From Cupriavidus necator A5-1 (GTDB lineage Bacteria; Pseudomonadota; Gammaproteobacteria; Burkholderiales; Burkholderiaceae): DNA of 64,000 bases. The notes below the pieces were generated by a model that ran no database searches, was not told the DNA's origin, and was given only the letters and a program-made list of their open reading frames with translations. Position numbers and translations under genes: made by a program. Positions 44,083-53,607 of the stretch are shown in pieces. The number at the start of each line of letters is the position of its first letter. Position 1 is the stretch's first letter. Location: assembly GCF_000744095.1 (NCBI RefSeq), contig NZ_JQLI01000001.1, positions 1,488,001 to 1,552,000 of the forward strand. Reading direction: 5' to 3'.

Positions 44083-45063
44083 TTACGCCTCCGCCGTGAT
44101 CTTCCGTTCCTTGATCAGCTTGGCCCACTTGGCCTGCTCGGCCCGCATAAACTCGGCGAACCGCTCCGGCGAGCCGCCGCCATCCTCCGCGCCGAACTCC
44201 TCCAGCTTTGCGGCCACATCCGGCATGGCGAGGACCTTGTTCACATCGGCATTGATGCGCGCGACCATCGCCGCGGGCAGGCCGGCCGGCCCGACAACGC
44301 CAAACCAGATGCTGGCGTCGAACCCGGGAAAGCCGGATTCCGCCACGGTGGGCACATCGGAATAGCTCTTGACGCGCTTGTTTCCGGTCTGCGCAATCGC
44401 CATCAGCTTGCCATCCTTGATAAAGGTGGTCGCGGTCGTCATGCCTTCGAAGGCGAATTGCACATGCCCGCCAAGCAGGTCGGTGGCCAGCGGCGCCGAG
44501 CCCTTGTAGGGCACATGCAACACGGAGATGCCGGATCGCTGCTCGAACAGCGCCAGGGCCAGGTGCTGCGCGGAGCCCGAGCCGGCGGAGCCGAACGTGA
44601 TCTGCTTGGGCGACTTCCTGGCGAGTTCGATCAGCGCCTGCACGGTCTTGACGGGCTGCGCGCGGCTGGCGATCAGCACCTGCGGCGTCTTGCCGACCAG
44701 CGCAATCGCCGTGAAATCCTTCTCGGCCGAGAAGTTGAGCCTGGCATGCAGACCGGGCGCGATGCCGAGCGCGTTGATATGGCCCAGCATCAGCGTATTG
44801 CCGTCCGGCGCCGCCTTGGCCACTTCGGCCGCAGCGATCAGTCCGGCGGCACCCGCCTTGTTGTCCACCACGACCGGCACGCCCCACAGCGCACCGAGCT
44901 TGTTGGCGACGATGCGGGCAATAACGTCCGTGCCGCCGCCGGGAGGAAACCCGACGACCACGCGAATCGGGCCTTTTGGCAGCGCGGGATCGGCCGCCAG
45001 CGCCGGCAAGGCGCTGGCGGTGGCGAGAGTGGCAAGGGCACGGGTGAAAGCGCGGCGGTCCAT
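44083..45063 (-). CDS. Tripartite tricarboxylate transporter substrate-binding protein (Bug/TctC)
   Basis: 326 residues. A signal peptide begins MDRRAFTRALATLATASALP, with a twin-arginine pair but a weak Tat motif. The mature protein has KGPIRVVVGFPPGGGTD, DNKAGAAG and LHVPYKGSAP. The ATG at 45063 has GGAGA eight bases upstream; a TTG at 45078 is less likely. It follows the enolase-superfamily gene on the same strand, 62 bases downstream, and is divergent with that gene from the LysR gene, so it probably binds the acid that the enzyme converts. Confidence 0.92.
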   Translation of the reverse strand: MDRRAFTRALATLATASALPALAADPALPKGPIRVVVGFPPGGGTDVIARIVANKLGALWGVPVVVDNKAGAAGLIAAAEVAKAAPDGNTLMLGHINALGIAPGLHARLNFSAEKDFTAIALVGKTPQVLIASRAQPVKTVQALIELARKSPKQITFGSAGSGSAQHLALALFEQRSGISVLHVPYKGSAPLATDLLGGHVQFAFEGMTTATTFIKDGKLMAIAQTGNKRVKSYSDVPTVAESGFPGFDASIWFGVVGPAGLPAAMVARINADVNKVLAMPDVAAKLEEFGAEDGGGSPERFAEFMRAEQAKWAKLIKERKITAEA

Positions 45064-45125
45064 GATAGTTGTCTCCAAGGTCTACTTTATTGTTTGATGC
45101 GGTGCTGCCGACGGCCGGGACGACT

Positions 45126-46250
45126 TCAGGCGGTGGTTGTCCACTTGCCGTACTTCGCCACCTGCTGCTCGTCGAAGCCAAAGCCCAGCCCCGGCGTCTG
45201 GTGCAGGACGACGCGGCCGTCCTTGTGGCCAAGCTGCCGGTCGATCAGGCGGCGGAAATTCAGCACCTGGTCGTCCCAGAAGAATTCCACATAGCGCGCG
45301 TTCGGCGTAGCCGCCACCAGCGGCGCGTGCACATCATGGAACCAGTGCGGGCACACCTGCACGCCGTAGCCGGCGGCAATGGCCGCGATGCGTTTCCACT
45401 CGGTGATGCCGCCGCACACCGCCGCATCCGTCTGCAGGATGGCGGCGCCGCCCATGTCGAGCAACTGCTTGTGGTACCAGCGGCCGTAGCCGATCTCCGC
45501 GGTGGCCACGGGGATGGAGGTCAGCTTTGCCAGACGGGCGTGGCTTTCGATATCGTCCGGGCCAAACGGCTCTTCGATAAAGTACGGCCGGTACTGCTCG
45601 ATGCGGCTGAGATACTGCATCGCCTGCACCGTGTCGACCCATCCGTTATTGCAGTCCAGCATCAGCTCCACGTCCGGACCGATGGCTACGCGCGCGGCCT
45701 TCACGCGGGACTCCTCGCCCTTAGGGTCCCAGCGCCCCGTCTTCATCTTGACCGCCTTGAAGCCAAGCTCGACATAGCTGGCCATTTCCTCGCCCACCAT
45801 CGCGGCGGTCTTGCCCTCCATGTAATAGCCGCCGCTGGCGTACGCGACCACCGTGTCCAACTCGACGGCGCCCAGGTATTTGTGCAAGGGCAGTCCGACG
45901 GCCCGGGCGTTCATGTCCCACAGCGCGATGTCCAGCGCGCTGATGGCGCGCATGACGGTGCCCATGCGGCCCTGCAACAAGGCCTCCTGGTACATCTGTT
46001 GCCACAAGCCTTCCACGCCGAGCGATTCCTTGCCGATCAGCACGGGCGCGAGCAATTGCTCCACCGCGACGCGGAACAGCTCGCCGCCGGCGCTGCCGAC
46101 ATAGCAGAAGCCGATGCCTTCGACGCCCTCAGCGGACCGCACCCGCACCAGCCCGTAGTGCCGCTCGGTGACGGTGCGACTAGAAAAGGAGGTGACGTGC
46201 TCCAGCGGCACGCGGGCGACACAGACTTCAATGGACTGGATGATCGGCAT
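45126..46250 (-). CDS. Mandelate racemase/muconate lactonizing enzyme family protein
   Basis: 374 residues of the enolase superfamily. The catalytic KxK is K168-x-K170 (AVKMKTG), metal ligands are D199 (LMLDCNNGW), E226 (IEEPFGPDD) and E252 (VATAEIGYG), and H302 (CPHWFHD) fits the general base on the other side. The family abstracts a proton next to a carboxylate, in racemases, cycloisomerases and sugar-acid dehydratases. With a Bug receptor downstream and a divergent LysR gene, a sugar acid or aromatic-derived acid is likely, but which reaction occurs cannot be decided here. Confidence 0.92.
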   Translation of the reverse strand: MPIIQSIEVCVARVPLEHVTSFSSRTVTERHYGLVRVRSAEGVEGIGFCYVGSAGGELFRVAVEQLLAPVLIGKESLGVEGLWQQMYQEALLQGRMGTVMRAISALDIALWDMNARAVGLPLHKYLGAVELDTVVAYASGGYYMEGKTAAMVGEEMASYVELGFKAVKMKTGRWDPKGEESRVKAARVAIGPDVELMLDCNNGWVDTVQAMQYLSRIEQYRPYFIEEPFGPDDIESHARLAKLTSIPVATAEIGYGRWYHKQLLDMGGAAILQTDAAVCGGITEWKRIAAIAAGYGVQVCPHWFHDVHAPLVAATPNARYVEFFWDDQVLNFRRLIDRQLGHKDGRVVLHQTPGLGFGFDEQQVAKYGKWTTTA

Positions 46251-46363
46251 GACGGTCTCTCTCGGTGTTTTTGGGTGACTGGGTAAGTGCCCCTAGTGTT
46301 GCTCACCGAAACCAACCGAAAAAGCGCTGCCAGGATGTTTCTGAACACGTAACATACGTGGTT

Positions 46364-47305
46364 ATGGATACCACCTTCCTGCATACCTTCGTGGTCGTCG
46401 TGGACGCGGGCTCCATCGCGGAAGCCGCGCGGCGCCTGGACCTGGCGCCCACCACCGTCGCGCAACAGATCAAGGCGCTGGAAGCCGACATCGGCAGCAA
46501 ATTGTTGGCGCGCTCGGGCCGGACCGTCCGCCCGACCCTTGCCGGCAGCCGCATCCTGGAGCGTGCCCGGCTGGTGGTGCGGGAGGTCGGCAACCTGCGC
46601 TCCGAGGCATCGGACACGGCACTGCCGGCCGGCCCGTTGCGCCTTGGCTCCGCGCCGACCGCGCTGATGGGCCTGCTGCCGAGCGCGCTGCGGGAATGGA
46701 AGCAGCGCTACCAGGGCATTGAGATCTTTATCGAGCCGGGTACGTCAGCGACGCTGATTTCCAAAGTCATCGCCGGCGAACTGGATGCCGCAGTGCTGGT
46801 GCAGCCCTCCTTCGCCATGCCCAAGACCTGCGAGTGGGTGCCGCTGCGCAACGAGCCGTTGATCCTGCTGACGCCCGCGGGCATGAAGGTCACGGACCCG
46901 TTGCAGACCATCGCCCGCGAGCCGTTTATCCGCTATGACCGCAGCGTGGTGGCGGGAAAACTCGCCGACGACTACCTGCGCCGCCACTATGTCCGGCCGC
47001 AGGTGCAGTTCGAGCTGGACGGGATTGAGCCCATTGCCAAGCTGGTGGCGGAGGGCCTTGGGGTTTCCGTACTGCCGGACTGGGCGGCAAGCGGCCAGCA
47101 AGATGCCCGGGTGCGGCGCTGGGCGCTGCCCGCGCCGTGCCCGCAGCGGACGGTGGGCATGGTGTGGCTGCACTCGTCGGTGCGCTCGCCGCTGGCGGCG
47201 GTGCTGGCGGGGCTGCTGGATCTCAACCGCCCGGCGCCGGAAACGGGCCCGAGCACGGCGACGGTTGCGGAGCGTTGGCGGGGCGTTGGCGCGGGGAGCG
47301 CCTGA
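46364..47305 (+). CDS. LysR-family transcriptional regulator
   Basis: 313 residues with an N-terminal winged helix (DTTFLHTFVVVVDAGSIAEAA, then LAPTTVAQQIKALEADIGSK) and a LysR effector domain. The ATG at 46364 lies directly before the first helix; an earlier in-frame start at 46265 would overlap the divergent promoter. It is divergent from the enolase-superfamily and Bug genes, with a 113-base gap, the usual layout for a LysR regulator of those genes. Confidence 0.92.
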   Translation: MDTTFLHTFVVVVDAGSIAEAARRLDLAPTTVAQQIKALEADIGSKLLARSGRTVRPTLAGSRILERARLVVREVGNLRSEASDTALPAGPLRLGSAPTALMGLLPSALREWKQRYQGIEIFIEPGTSATLISKVIAGELDAAVLVQPSFAMPKTCEWVPLRNEPLILLTPAGMKVTDPLQTIAREPFIRYDRSVVAGKLADDYLRRHYVRPQVQFELDGIEPIAKLVAEGLGVSVLPDWAASGQQDARVRRWALPAPCPQRTVGMVWLHSSVRSPLAAVLAGLLDLNRPAPETGPSTATVAERWRGVGAGSA

Positions 47306-47671
47306 ACGCTGCCCGCCGCCACGCGTCAGGGTTGCGCGGGCCTTTCCCGTTTGGCCGAGGCCTGGGATTTCCACAAATCCCAAGTGCGTTGCGCCTCCCC
47401 TCGTGGGACTCCGGCGCACATTGCGCATTCCGCTTCAGTCAGGTAAGTCACTTCACCCAACTGCTTCTTCGGAAGGTCGCGCCGATCGTTGATGAGGTCC
47501 GTTTCCCGCGCATCAAGGCAAGCGTTAGGGGCTAATCGGAGATGGGCTCACATCGGGACTGAGGAAAAGTGAAGGCGCATGAGCCAATTTCGGCGCTCCG
47601 CGATCGGGCGAGTCCCTACCGGGAACAGCGGGCATCGCTTTCGCTGAACCCATCGGCGGGAACTGCGGGGC
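47306..47671. other. Unassigned sequence after lysR
   Basis: No recognisable gene in about 365 bases. An inverted repeat GGGATTT-CCAC-AAATCCC at 47364-47381 lies about 60 bases after the lysR stop and could form a small hairpin, without a T-run. Confidence 0.45.
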
Positions 47672-48260
47672 TTGAGCCCGCCGGTTTGGCGACGGGTACT
47701 CGTTCCCCATTACGGCGAAGCCCAGGCGCTGCGCGCCAAGCCCAACTCGCTCTCGTTCGGCTACAACGGCGTGGGTTCCAACGGGCATCTGGCGATGCTG
47801 CAATTGCAACTGGCCACCGGAGTGCAGCTCAACGACATCCCGTTCGATGGTTCCAGTCAGCCCAAGAACGCATTGCTTGGAGGCCATACCGACTTCATGT
47901 TCACTAGCCTGACAGCGGTGCCCGTGCCGGGCAAAGAGGCGGTGCCTCTGCGCATCGTTTCGCAGTTCATGGAGCAACGTGCTCCGGCATTGCAGCAGGT
48001 AGCCACCGCGCGCGGATGGCATCGACGTGGCCATGCCATGGGAACGTGCCTTTGCCGTGCCGCGCAACGTGCCGGCCACCATTCGCGAGCGCCTGGAGAA
48101 CGCCGGTGCCGCCGCCCTGTGCGATCCGGATTTCCTGAAAACATCCACGTCCTATGCCTCTATTATCAGCTATTTGCCCGGTGCCGAATGGCAGCGCGCC
48201 TCAGACGCGAACTATCCGGCACTACAGGCACTTGCCAGGAAGATGCCGCCGCAGCCCTGA
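47672..48260 (+). pseudogene. Bug/TctC receptor remnant
   Basis: The plus strand reads KPNSLSFGYNGVGSNGHLAM, DIPFDGSSQPKNALLGGHTD, then after a frameshift near 48015 GIDVAMPWERAFAVPRNVPA and TIRERLENAGAAALCDPDF. These are the central and C-terminal parts of a Bug receptor. The signal peptide and first lobe (about 130 residues) are missing. Confidence 0.8.
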
Positions 48261-48284
48261 GGCTGCGACTGACGGCCATGCGCG

Positions 48285-48480
48285 CTAGGCCCGCCATAGT
48301 GGCCAGTCGCTGTCGTCCAGTGGAAAGAACGGGCGTTTGCAGTCGGCCCAATCCAGCTTGCTGAGATCGGCCCTTGCCGCCCCCGGCGTATCAAGCGCAT
48401 ACAGCCTGGGTGCCCACGAATAGGTCTGCCGATAGTTCATGGGGTTCTTGACCACAACATATCTGTAGTTACGAAGGCTT
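48285..48480 (-). pseudogene. M81-family (MlrC-like) metallopeptidase, C-terminal fragment
   Basis: About 62 codons on the minus strand read LRNYRYVVVKNPMNYRQTYS, YALDTPGAARADLSKLDW and KRPFFPLDD. The VVVKxxxxYR and DTPGAxxxDL...RPxxPLD pattern is typical of the C-terminus of MlrC-like proteins. Everything upstream is missing. M81 proteins are often found beside Bug receptors. Confidence 0.6.
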
Positions 48481-48588
48481 AGGCCGGCTGCGGTGCTGCA
48501 CCATGCGCTAGTTGGTAAACTCGCAGTTCCATCCGCGCCGTCAGCGCCGCCGGTGTGGAGGCGCCCTATCAGAGTCAAGGAGAACCGA

Positions 48589-49593
48589 ATGATCGATCTG
48601 CGCAGCGATACCGTAACCCGACCGGATCAAGCGATGCTCGCCGCGATGACGGCTGCCGAAGTAGGCGACGATGTCTGGGGCGACGATCCGACGGTCCTGC
48701 GCCTGCAGGCGGCGGTAGCCGAGCGGGCCGGCAAGGAAGCCGGCCTGTTTTTCCCGAGTGGCACGCAAAGCAATCTTGCCGCGCTGATGGCACATTGCGC
48801 ACGGGGCGACGAGTACATCGTCGGACAGGCCGCGCACACCTACAAATACGAAGGCGGTGGCGCGGCCGTGCTCGGCAGCATCCAGCCGCAACCGATAGAA
48901 AACGCGCCGGATGGCTCCCTGCCGCTGGACAAGGTCATCGTGGCAATCAAGCCGGTAGACGATCATTTTGCCCGCACGCGTCTGTTGGCGCTGGAGAATA
49001 CGATTGGCGGCAAGGTGCTGCCCCCCGCTTACGTCGCGCAAGCGACGCAACTCGCGCGCGAGCGAGGCCTGGCTACTCACCTCGACGGCGCGCGCGTGTG
49101 CAATGCCGCGGTCGCATCAATGCAGACGATCGCCTCGTTGTGTGCGCCCTTCGATTCCGTGTCGATCTGCTTTTCGAAGGGCCTCGGTGCGCCCGTAGGT
49201 TCCGTGCTGGTCGGCCGCAAGACGTTGATCGACGTCGCGCATCGCTGGCGCAAGGTGCTGGGCGGCGGTATGCGGCAGTCTGGCGTGCTGGCGGCAGCGT
49301 GTCTATACGCGCTGGACCACAACGTGGAGCGACTCGCCGACGACCACGACAACGCCGCCCATCTCGCAGCCGGCCTCGCGCAGATCGATGAGGTCAGCGT
49401 GCAGTCGCACGCCACCAACATGGTCTTCGCGCAATTTCCGCCGGAGCACTGCGCGCCCCTAGAGGCGTGGTTAAAGGAGCGCGGCATTCTCACACAGATG
49501 CTGTATGCATCGCGCTTCGTCACGCACAAGGACGTCTCTCGTGCGGACATCGACACGTTCGTCGCCGCGGTCAAGGAATATTTCGTGCGCTGA
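48589..49593 (+). CDS. ltaE: Low-specificity L-threonine aldolase-type enzyme
   Basis: 334 residues of the PLP fold-type I beta-eliminating lyase family. It starts MIDLRSDTVTRPDQAMLAAM, the signature opening, and has FFPSGTQSNLAAL, the cofactor-region LDGARVCNA and the PLP lysine K197 in CFSKGLGAPVGS. It cleaves L-threonine or L-allo-threonine to glycine and acetaldehyde, and also related beta-hydroxy amino acids. AAGGAGA is seven bases before the ATG at 48589. It is the only intact plus-strand gene between 47.3 and 64 kb. It could serve the breakdown of hydroxy amino acids suggested by its neighbours. Confidence 0.92.
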   Translation: MIDLRSDTVTRPDQAMLAAMTAAEVGDDVWGDDPTVLRLQAAVAERAGKEAGLFFPSGTQSNLAALMAHCARGDEYIVGQAAHTYKYEGGGAAVLGSIQPQPIENAPDGSLPLDKVIVAIKPVDDHFARTRLLALENTIGGKVLPPAYVAQATQLARERGLATHLDGARVCNAAVASMQTIASLCAPFDSVSICFSKGLGAPVGSVLVGRKTLIDVAHRWRKVLGGGMRQSGVLAAACLYALDHNVERLADDHDNAAHLAAGLAQIDEVSVQSHATNMVFAQFPPEHCAPLEAWLKERGILTQMLYASRFVTHKDVSRADIDTFVAAVKEYFVR

Positions 49594-49654
49594 TCCATTG
49601 GCATATCGCTTCAGGCGATCGTTCCGACTGTTACCCGACGACCGCTTTTAACAG

Positions 49655-49747
49655 AACGACGTCGCGGAGCGGTTCGGAATTTCCCACACGCCGTTGCTTG
49701 AGGCGCTGCTCTGCCTTCGGGCCGAAGGACTGGAGCGCGGGCATTAG
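49655..49747 (+). pseudogene. GntR-family regulator, helix-turn-helix fragment
   Basis: A 30-codon plus-strand stretch reads NDVAERFGISHTPLLEALLC then LRAEGLERGH and stops. It matches the recognition helices of GntR regulators (LAxxFGVSRTPxREAL). Both sides are lost. Confidence 0.55.
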
Positions 49748-49827
49748 CGAAACGGCCGGGAGGCTGTGCCGATCGACATCCCACAGGCGGGGTATCCGCG
49801 GCCCCTCCCCGCTGTGTCTTCTTGCGC

Positions 49828-50580
49828 TTACGTCAACACCTGCCCGCCATCGACCACTAAGGTCTGCCCGGTGATCCAGCCAGCGTGTTCGCTGGTGAGA
49901 AACAGCACCGCGCCAGCGACCTCGCCGGGTTTCCCCAGCCTGCCGAACGGAACCGAACGCAGAATCCGGTCATAGAGAGCGGGATCAGAGGTCTTCCGCT
50001 GCTCCCACGATCCGCCCGGAAATTCGATCGATCCCGGTGCCACTGCGTTGACACGGATGCGATCTCGCGCCAGTGTCAACGCGTGCGAGGCTGTATAGTG
50101 CATGACCGCTGCCTTGATCGCCGCGTAAGACTGCGTCCGGGACGATGGATGCAGCGCGGAGATGGAGGTCACATTGACGATGGAAGCGTTGGCCGACTTG
50201 CGCAAAAAAGGCAGCGCGGCATGACCGGCGCGAACCGTTGCCATCAGGTCGACCTCAACGCTGGCCTTCCAGCCGGCTTCGGTATCCCCGCCTCCGAAAC
50301 CCGACGCGTTATTGATCAGTATGTCGATGCCGCCGAGCGCCTCGCCCGCGGCCGCGATGTACGCGCCTATCGCCCGGTCTTCCGCCAGATCGCACGGTGC
50401 GATATGGACGGGGTGGCCATAGGCTATCAGCTCCGCCTCGACCGCTTTCAAGCCTTGCACGTTGCGTGCGCAGACAGACACAGCGGCGCCCGCCTGCGCG
50501 AACCCGAGCGCGATGCTGCGGCCGATGCCGCGTGAGCCGCCAGTGACCACGACGCGTTTACCTGTGAAATCGAATCCCAT
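49828..50580 (-). CDS. SDR-family oxidoreductase
   Basis: 250 residues of the classical short-chain dehydrogenase family. The cofactor motif TGGSRGIGRS, the NNASG segment, the catalytic Ser in NVTSISALHP and the YAAIK active-site pair are all present, and VNAVAPGSIEFPGG and TLVVDGGQ follow. It should oxidise or reduce a hydroxyl or keto group with NAD(P). The ATG at 50580 has GGAGG seven bases upstream, while the longer start at 50661 is not supported. It lies 99 bases downstream of the aldo/keto reductase gene on the same strand, perhaps in one operon. Confidence 0.92.
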   Translation of the reverse strand: MGFDFTGKRVVVTGGSRGIGRSIALGFAQAGAAVSVCARNVQGLKAVEAELIAYGHPVHIAPCDLAEDRAIGAYIAAAGEALGGIDILINNASGFGGGDTEAGWKASVEVDLMATVRAGHAALPFLRKSANASIVNVTSISALHPSSRTQSYAAIKAAVMHYTASHALTLARDRIRVNAVAPGSIEFPGGSWEQRKTSDPALYDRILRSVPFGRLGKPGEVAGAVLFLTSEHAGWITGQTLVVDGGQVLT

Positions 50581-50679
50581 GACATTGCCTCCAGGCAGTA
50601 ACGAATGCGTGAATATCGCATGAATTTCTTTTAAGCGCTGATTCCAGGGGTCGGCATTCATACCGGCATTGGGCCATCC

Positions 50680-51675
50680 TCAACGCGCGGCGTCGCCCCA
50701 CCGATACTCGGCGGTCGTATCGTCGAGTTGTGCCTTCAGTTCGGGATCGAGCGCAAGATCCGCCGCGGATAGCGACTCGCTCAATTGATCAGCGTGACTC
50801 GCGCCGATGATCGCCGAGGTAATGAGCGGGTTCGCCAAGACCCACGCCAGGGAGGTCTTCGTTAGCGATTCACCGGCTTGCTCGGCGATCCCGCGCAGCT
50901 TCTCGATCGTTTCGAATTCGCGCTGATGCCAGTAGCGCTGCAGATACATTGCGCCAGCCTTGCCGACGGCAGTGGTAAAGCGCCCTTCGGCAGGCGGTAC
51001 GTCGTGGCGATGCTTGCCGGTCAGCAGACCGCCCGCGAGTGGATTATACGGAATCACCGCGAGTTGTTCTTCGCCTGCGAGCGGCAGCAGTTCGCGCTCG
51101 ATCTGGCGAAAGAGCAAGTTATAGCGCGGCTGCACTGAAACGAAGCGAACCACGCGCAGCACGTCTGAACGCCCCAGCGCCCGCGCGAGCCGGTAAGCCA
51201 GAAAATTCGATACCCCGACATAGCGCGCCTTGCCCGACCGCACAATCGTGTCAAGCGCTTCCAGCGTCTCGTCGAGAGGCGTCCCCGAGTCGTCGGAGTG
51301 CAACTGGTAGAGGTCGACATAGTCAGTACCAAGGCGGCACAGCGACGCGTCGATCGCATCAAGCAGGTGCTTGCGGGACGAACCCTGATCCCACGACGAC
51401 GGTCCGACCTTGCCGACCGCTTTGGTCGCGACAATGAAGCGATCGCGCCTCCCCTTCATCCAGCGTCCGACAATCTCTTCAGTTCGGCCGGCGATCTCCT
51501 CTCCGCCGCCAAGAGGATAAACGTCGGCAGTATCGATGAAGGTCACGCCGGCATCCGCTGCCCGGTCGAGGATGCTTCGCGAAACATACTCTTCTGTCTG
51601 TAAGCCGAAGGTCATGGTGCCAAGGCACAGACGTGAAACTGTAAGGCCAGTGCGGCCGAAACGGCGGTATTGCAT
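50680..51675 (-). CDS. Aldo/keto reductase
   Basis: 331 residues of the AKR superfamily (YajO/Tas-like branch). The catalytic tetrad is visible: Asp and Tyr in FIDTADVYPLG, Lys in IVATKAVG, and His in LYQLHSDD. The C-terminal cofactor region has ITSAIIGASHADQLSE. The ATG at 51675 has AGGAGG six bases upstream, so the longer frame that extends to 52182 is not the real start. It reduces aldehydes or ketones with NADPH. Substrate unknown. Confidence 0.92.
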   Translation of the reverse strand: MQYRRFGRTGLTVSRLCLGTMTFGLQTEEYVSRSILDRAADAGVTFIDTADVYPLGGGEEIAGRTEEIVGRWMKGRRDRFIVATKAVGKVGPSSWDQGSSRKHLLDAIDASLCRLGTDYVDLYQLHSDDSGTPLDETLEALDTIVRSGKARYVGVSNFLAYRLARALGRSDVLRVVRFVSVQPRYNLLFRQIERELLPLAGEEQLAVIPYNPLAGGLLTGKHRHDVPPAEGRFTTAVGKAGAMYLQRYWHQREFETIEKLRGIAEQAGESLTKTSLAWVLANPLITSAIIGASHADQLSESLSAADLALDPELKAQLDDTTAEYRWGDAAR

Positions 51676-51781
51676 GCTGCCTCCTGTAGGAAAAGATTGC
51701 TGTCTTGAACACAGCATCGAGATCGCGGCGCTCTTGGGTCGACGAGCTTCATCAGCACCCAATGCAGGACCGCATTGCGGA

Positions 51782-52843
51782 TCACCTGCTCGACTCCTCG
51801 TCACACGCCTTGAGCACCAGACCAAAGAATCTGTCCGCAAACGCCGGGTTGAGCCAGCGGACCACCACCGCCAGGCGGAGTTCCGGTTCGATCCAGGTGA
51901 ACGAACCACCCGCGCCGATTGCGAAGTAGCTCGAAGCGGGTGCGCTCGGAAAGATGCGGCGATCTTGATTGAGCCAGACCAGGTAACCGTAGAACGGTGC
52001 GATCGCGCAAGGTGTTCGCATGCGCTGCAGCCACTCGGTGGAGAGTACCTGGCGGCCGTTGACCTTGCCCTGATCCAGGAACAGTTGGGCCACCTTGATC
52101 TGGTCATTGGCACTGATCGATAAGCCGCCGCCCCAATGTGTGCCGCCCGGAACCGAATGAACGCGACGCCCGCCCACTTCAACCCAGGCGTTGTCGTAGC
52201 CGACCCATTGCCAGTTCTCGCTCGCGCCCAGGGGCCGCATGATCGTCTCGCGAAACACCTCCGGCAACGGGCGCCCGAATAGGTGCAGCAGCGCCAGCGA
52301 AAACTGGTTAATGCGCACGTCGTTGTATTCCCAATAGGTGCCCGGCACCCGCAACGGTCGCAGATCCCCTTTCTTGCCGTTGGGCGCTATGCCGAACGTC
52401 ACATGTCGATAGTGGTCTGCCTGGTCCGGCAGCCCGAAACATACACCTTGCCATTCGCTCGTCTGCTGCAACAGATGCGACCAGGTCACCCGCGCGTTGT
52501 GTTCGTCATCGAAGCCGATACCGGGCACGCGCACGTGCACCGGTTCATCGACGTCGGGCAGCAGGCCACGCTCGTGCGCCACACCAGCCAGCAACGCTAG
52601 ATAAGTCTTCGCGACGCTGAAGGTCAGGTCCGCTCGATCGGGTTCGCCCCAAGACATAAGTTGCTTGCCGTCCCGTGTGATAACGCCGGATACAGGGCCA
52701 CGCCCGTGCACGGGACCCAGCAGACGGTTCCAAGGAGGCGGGTCGTTTTGATGCACGCCCCACACGCCGTCTACCTCGCGGTCCCATGACGTTTCATGAT
52801 CGATCGAGAATTGCACAGCACGCTGGAGATCTGCGGATTGCAT
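51782..52843 (-). CDS. Serine hydrolase, beta-lactamase (class C) fold
   Basis: 353 residues. The nucleophile motif SVAK (in LTFSVAKTYLAL) near residue 78, the YND motif (WEYNDVRIN) and a C-terminal HWGGG motif in place of KTG are those of class C beta-lactamase-like esterases and D-amino peptidases. There is no clear signal peptide, so a cytoplasmic esterase, amidase or D-aminopeptidase role is more likely than drug resistance. The ATG at 52843 is preferred; an upstream start would add an unrelated hydrophobic stretch. Its neighbourhood includes an N-acyl-D-amino-acid deacylase. Confidence 0.88.
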   Translation of the reverse strand: MQSADLQRAVQFSIDHETSWDREVDGVWGVHQNDPPPWNRLLGPVHGRGPVSGVITRDGKQLMSWGEPDRADLTFSVAKTYLALLAGVAHERGLLPDVDEPVHVRVPGIGFDDEHNARVTWSHLLQQTSEWQGVCFGLPDQADHYRHVTFGIAPNGKKGDLRPLRVPGTYWEYNDVRINQFSLALLHLFGRPLPEVFRETIMRPLGASENWQWVGYDNAWVEVGGRRVHSVPGGTHWGGGLSISANDQIKVAQLFLDQGKVNGRQVLSTEWLQRMRTPCAIAPFYGYLVWLNQDRRIFPSAPASSYFAIGAGGSFTWIEPELRLAVVVRWLNPAFADRFFGLVLKACDEESSR

Positions 52844-53016
52844 AAGGATCCAAGTTGATGCGTTAAACGAATTGAGTTCACTTATAAGTAGGAAAAAGCG
52901 CTCGAGCAACCCACACGTTCAAGGTCCGATCGAGAGCAGTGCTGGCGCCATAGATTTCAATCGACCTGCTATCATTCGCTGCGACCTTTTCCGGTCGGGA
53001 TTCGAGGACGTTTTGA

Positions 53017-53398
53017 CTATGCCCGCCTGGACTGGCGCGCAAGCCACGCGCGGCGCATCGGCTTGAGTGCGGCGATCGCCAACACAGCCGTGCAGCTATC
53101 CAATGCGATAGCCGTGCCGAACACCGCATCCCATCCGCCCGTATGCTGGTGGAGCAGCGCGGCCAGCGGCCCCCCGAGGATTGGCCTGACAGCACCACAA
53201 ACATCACCGGGTCGTGCCGGAGCATGAGCCAAAGGTCATCGCCACCGCTTCCATCCAAAATGCGATCAGCATCGTCTTCTCCCGCCCGATCAGGTCGGAT
53301 ATCCATCCGAACATCGGCCGTGTCACGCCATTCGCCACGCGATCAATCGTTAGCGCAAGGGGTAGCGCCGCAAGACCGAAAACGGTGACCTCCGACAT
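53017..53398 (-). pseudogene. MFS transporter (oxalate/formate antiporter-like) remnant
   Basis: Minus-strand pieces read FGLAALPLALTIDRVANGVT, RPMFGWISDLIGREKTMLI, then in another frame PILGGPLAALLHQHTGGWDA and VLAIAALKPMRR. These are the second-half and last helices of an MFS carrier of the oxalate/formate type. The gene has lost its N-terminal half and at least one internal segment. About 210 unassigned bases separate it from the deacylase gene. Confidence 0.7.
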
Positions 53399-53607
53399 GC
53401 CTGATTCGATGCCATAAAATCTCGATCTCGAAAGGGGCCGAGGCCAAGGCGACTGTGAAAGGCCGCCCAGTTTGAATACGACGGTAGGGTCGGAAATATG
53501 GCGGTACAGCGAGCCACATGGGAGGGCATACTGAATTCCCAGGCCACCAAATCGGGGACCATGAGGGCCTTCCTGATATATGCCCGCCCAAGTGCGTGGT
53601 CTCTTGT

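Noticed and set aside
43922..45232. 436-residue minus-strand frame overlapping the Bug gene at 44083
   Set aside because: Its translation is Arg/Gly-rich without motifs. The real Bug protein, with signal peptide and ligand loops, is in another frame of the same strand.
51782..52843. Beta-lactam resistance gene
   Set aside because: The fold is class C-like, but there is no clear signal peptide and the third motif is HWGGG instead of KTG, so an esterase or peptidase is more likely.
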